Below the pieces are notes generated by a model. That model saw nothing but the letters and a program-made list of their open reading frames with translations. It made no database searches and was not told the origin of the DNA. From NCBI RefSeq assembly GCF_036178845.1, contig NZ_CP108070.1, positions 8,432,001-8,496,000 on the forward strand: DNA of 64,000 nt, in the 5' to 3' direction. This stretch comes from Streptomyces sp. NBC_00271 (GTDB lineage: Bacteria > Actinomycetota > Actinomycetes > Streptomycetales > Streptomycetaceae). This document shows, piece by piece, positions 61,565 to 64,000 of the stretch (its first letter is position 1; each line of letters begins with the position of its first letter). The translations under genes and the position numbers were made by a program.

Positions 61565-64000
61565 CTACTTCAGGCCATACGCCCGCAGCACGGTCTGGTC
61601 GACCTGGTTTCCGGCGGTGTCGGAGGCCAGCACCCGCAGCGACACGAACCGGGCGCCCTTCTTCGGGTGCTTCAGCTCCGCCTTGCCGTGCTTGACCTTC
61701 ACTTCCTTCCACGAGGTGCCGTCGTCGTACGAGACCCAGGCCTTCAGGGAGCTGGCGGTGACGCCGCCCGACTGGTTCCGGACGGAGAGGCCGAGCTTCG
61801 ACGTGTGTCCGGCCTCAGCGCTGTTGAGAAGGTCGAGCCCGGCCACGTCGTAGTCGACCGAGAGCAGCCCGAGCGCCGTCTGCTGGTCCGTGTGCGCCGA
61901 GGCGAAGGTCCATTCGGTGTGGGTGGCGGTGGAGTACGTCGCCCAGTCGGCCGTGCGCTGCGTGTCGACCACGAGGCGGTACGAGGACTTCGCCGCCGGC
62001 GCGGTGAACGTGCCGTAGCCGCCGAGTGCGGTGTCGCCGATCAGTTGCCCGTCCGCGTACAGCTTGCCCTTCGCGGTGTCCAGAACGTTGTCCGCGTATC
62101 CGTAGTGGCCCGGTGTGGCATCGCTCAACTCCGGGATACGGAAGGTGAGTTTGTCACCGGTGCGTTGGGAGAGGCCGGACTGCTGAGCGGTTGCCGGGCG
62201 GACGACCTGGCCCAGCCAGTCCTCGGTGGGCTGCTTGCCCGCCTTGTCGAAGGTCCGCACGGGACCCCACTGAGGCTGGTTCGCCTTCCAGTTGGGATAG
62301 ACGGCGTGCCAGATCCGGTTGTCGGAGACGTTGTAGTACTCGGTGCGCTCCGTGCCGAGCCGCACGTTGGTGGTGGTCGCGATGTCGGCACTCTGCCAGG
62401 GGCGGTACCGGTACACGGCGTCCTTGCCGACATCCCCGGCCCCGGTCCCGCGGTAACGAACCGTCTGCTTCACCGTGTTGGAGCTGTCCAGGTTGTACGT
62501 CTGGTTCGCCGAGACGGCTCCCACCTGCGGGAACATCACGTTGTACACATACGGACTGACCGGAGTGCCGGCCAGCTTCAGCTTGACCTTCTTCCCGCTC
62601 TTCAGCAGGGCGCCGAGCTTCGCGCCGTCCTCGCCGGTGGCGAGCATCAGCGGGACAGTCATGCTCTGCACGGAGCCGAGCCAGTATCCGGGCGTCTCGC
62701 GGTAGGCGAGGACGTAACCGGCCCCGGCCGCGGTCGCGTTGGCCAGCGCCTCGTCCGCCGTCGCACCGGCGCCCACCCGGACGACCGCCACCTTGCCCTT
62801 GACGTCGAGTCCCTTGAAGTCGGCAGCGGTTCCGGCGCCCGCGTCCACCGCCCGCACCGTGTGATCACCGCTGACCTTCACGGGGAGGCCGCTGTACGTC
62901 TGCGCGTAGTCGAGGGGCAGCGCGTACTTCTCCGGGCCGGTGACGCTCGCCGTCAGCTCCTTGGCGTACAGCCGGAACTTCGAGGAGAACTCGAACATGC
63001 CCTGGGTGACCTTCTCGGTGGGCGCCACATAGATGTGGTCGGTCCACCAGCCCTGGCTGTAGGTCACCCCGAAGGCAGTGCCCGGGCCTTCCCGGTGCCA
63101 GTTGGTGCTGAAGCCCTGGAACTCGGAGTCCTCCTTGGTCTTCGGCTTGATCTCGACCGCCTTGCGGGCGTCGAGGACGACCTCGGTGTCACGGTCGACC
63201 TTGATCTCCGGATCGCCGACGACCGAGGTGTTGACCTCCAGTCCGGCCGCGTCCCGCTGCGAGATCCAGGACGCCGTGGAGTACGTACCGGCCGGCACCT
63301 TGAAGATGTAGCCGCTGCCGATGAACCCGTAGGTGTCGGGATACGCGCCGTTCAGCTCCTGCAGCATGAAGATCGACGAAGACTTGGTCGGCTTGCCGTC
63401 ACGGCCCAGCAGCGACACCTTCAGGTCGTAGGTCTTCGGCAGCTTCTCGAAGCCGATGGCCGTGGTGACGAGGACGCCGTCGGCGCTCGCGGTGATGTGG
63501 CCCGTGTACCGGCCCGTCGCCTCCTTCGCCGGGTCGACCGTGACCGCGACGGTGGCGGTGCCCTTCGCCGGGACGGTCACCGTGTCCGCGTTCGGTGTGG
63601 CGTCGCGAAGTGACGAGGACACCTTCAACTCCACCGCTTTGTCGGTGGTGTTGGTGTACGTGATGTCCTTGTCGGCGGCCTCGGTGTCGGTTTCCTCGTA
63701 CTTGCCGAAGCTCAGCGTCGGCGTCGCGAAGACGCCCTGGTTGACGGCCCGTACGGCGTCGACCCGGCCGTCGCCCTGCTCGAAGACGTCGGCGTCCGGC
63801 ATGGTCTTCGCCGTGGTCGCCAGCGCCTGCTTGATCTGTTGGCCCGTCCAGTCGGGGTGGGCCTGGGCGACCAGCGCCGCGGCGCCCGCGACATGCGGGG
63901 TGGCCATCGACGTACCGCTCGCGGTCGTGTAGTAGTCGTCGACCGGCGTACCACCAGGCATGCTGGTGCCCGCGGCGCGGGCCGCGGTGATGGCCACGCC
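61565..64000 (-). CDS. S8 (subtilisin-type) secreted serine protease, partial (5' end outside window)
   Basis: At least 811 residues; the N-terminus, including signal peptide, propeptide and the Asp and His catalytic motifs, lies beyond 64000. The catalytic serine block SGTSMATPHVAG is present near the visible start. The long C-terminal part includes a Fn3-like segment (after the protease domain), a PA-like insert (DVKGKVAVVRVGAGATADEA and GYVLAYRETPGYWLG region) and beta-sandwich domains up to LRAYGLK. The size and layout match the large Streptomyces S8 peptidases of about 1,100-1,250 residues. Single stop at 61565. Confidence 0.92.
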   Translation of the reverse strand, partial: GVAITAARAAGTSMPGGTPVDDYYTTASGTSMATPHVAGAAALVAQAHPDWTGQQIKQALATTAKTMPDADVFEQGDGRVDAVRAVNQGVFATPTLSFGKYEETDTEAADKDITYTNTTDKAVELKVSSSLRDATPNADTVTVPAKGTATVAVTVDPAKEATGRYTGHITASADGVLVTTAIGFEKLPKTYDLKVSLLGRDGKPTKSSSIFMLQELNGAYPDTYGFIGSGYIFKVPAGTYSTASWISQRDAAGLEVNTSVVGDPEIKVDRDTEVVLDARKAVEIKPKTKEDSEFQGFSTNWHREGPGTAFGVTYSQGWWTDHIYVAPTEKVTQGMFEFSSKFRLYAKELTASVTGPEKYALPLDYAQTYSGLPVKVSGDHTVRAVDAGAGTAADFKGLDVKGKVAVVRVGAGATADEALANATAAGAGYVLAYRETPGYWLGSVQSMTVPLMLATGEDGAKLGALLKSGKKVKLKLAGTPVSPYVYNVMFPQVGAVSANQTYNLDSSNTVKQTVRYRGTGAGDVGKDAVYRYRPWQSADIATTTNVRLGTERTEYYNVSDNRIWHAVYPNWKANQPQWGPVRTFDKAGKQPTEDWLGQVVRPATAQQSGLSQRTGDKLTFRIPELSDATPGHYGYADNVLDTAKGKLYADGQLIGDTALGGYGTFTAPAAKSSYRLVVDTQRTADWATYSTATHTEWTFASAHTDQQTALGLLSVDYDVAGLDLLNSAEAGHTSKLGLSVRNQSGGVTASSLKAWVSYDDGTSWKEVKVKHGKAELKHPKKGARFVSLRVLASDTAGNQVDQTVLRAYGLK

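Overview
The window is high-GC actinobacterial DNA, almost certainly a Streptomyces chromosome. The signs are third-position GC bias, frequent GTG/TTG starts, 4-bp ATGA/GTGA gene couplings, and typical Streptomyces families (SflB-like SepF, DUF6099, DUF6299, DUF5999, a MurA paralogue with an N-terminal HTH, AcnA). The right two thirds (about 18-64 kb) reads as conserved chromosome. The left part (1-18 kb) is more accessory, with gene relics, a decayed transposase and two self-contained operons. No tRNA, rRNA or CRISPR array was seen.

Left edge, minus strand (1-7936): a five-gene, translationally coupled cassette. It encodes two dynamin-like GTPases, an Hsp70 ATPase fused to a seven-bladed WD40 propeller, an unrecognised acidic-tailed protein and a second Hsp70/actin-fold ATPase that runs off the window. 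One clear promoter precedes it. This is the best candidate for a poorly described system. Next come a LysR-type regulator (8630) and a six-gene acyl-CoA operon (9795-15930): two CaiB-type CoA transferases, a crotonase, an acetoacetate-decarboxylase homologue, a 3-hydroxyacyl dehydrogenase and a glutaryl-CoA-dehydrogenase-like enzyme. A further crotonase/isomerase (16788) has the same 49-bp upstream element as the operon, so the two probably form one regulon. An IS256-type relic and a frameshifted gene lie between these and the WGR/propeller protein at 18.2 kb.

Middle (18-43 kb): an MMPL exporter, a membrane protein, a di-Mop molybdate-binding protein, and a nitrate reductase fused to a CysJ-like flavoprotein. 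These are followed by SflB, an ATPase plus MazG-like pair, DUF6099, an F420-type oxidoreductase, the Hen1-Pnkp RNA repair pair, an SPFH plus NAD-kinase-like pair with a doubled operator, and arginine deiminase, ornithine carbamoyltransferase and an amino-acid permease. Three copies of a GC-rich intergenic repeat sit at gene 3' ends.

Right (43-64 kb): an aromatic-CoA locus for anthranilate or salicylate. It contains a crotonase, a monooxygenase/Old-Yellow-Enzyme fusion, PaaX, an aryl-CoA ligase, an acyl-CoA dehydrogenase and RidA. It is interrupted by cysC and a collapsed cysD/cysN chimera. After it come small DUF genes, MurA2 with an HTH, regulators, a GNAT acetyltransferase, aconitase with an iron-box-like site, a LuxR-type regulator and a truncated subtilisin-type protease.
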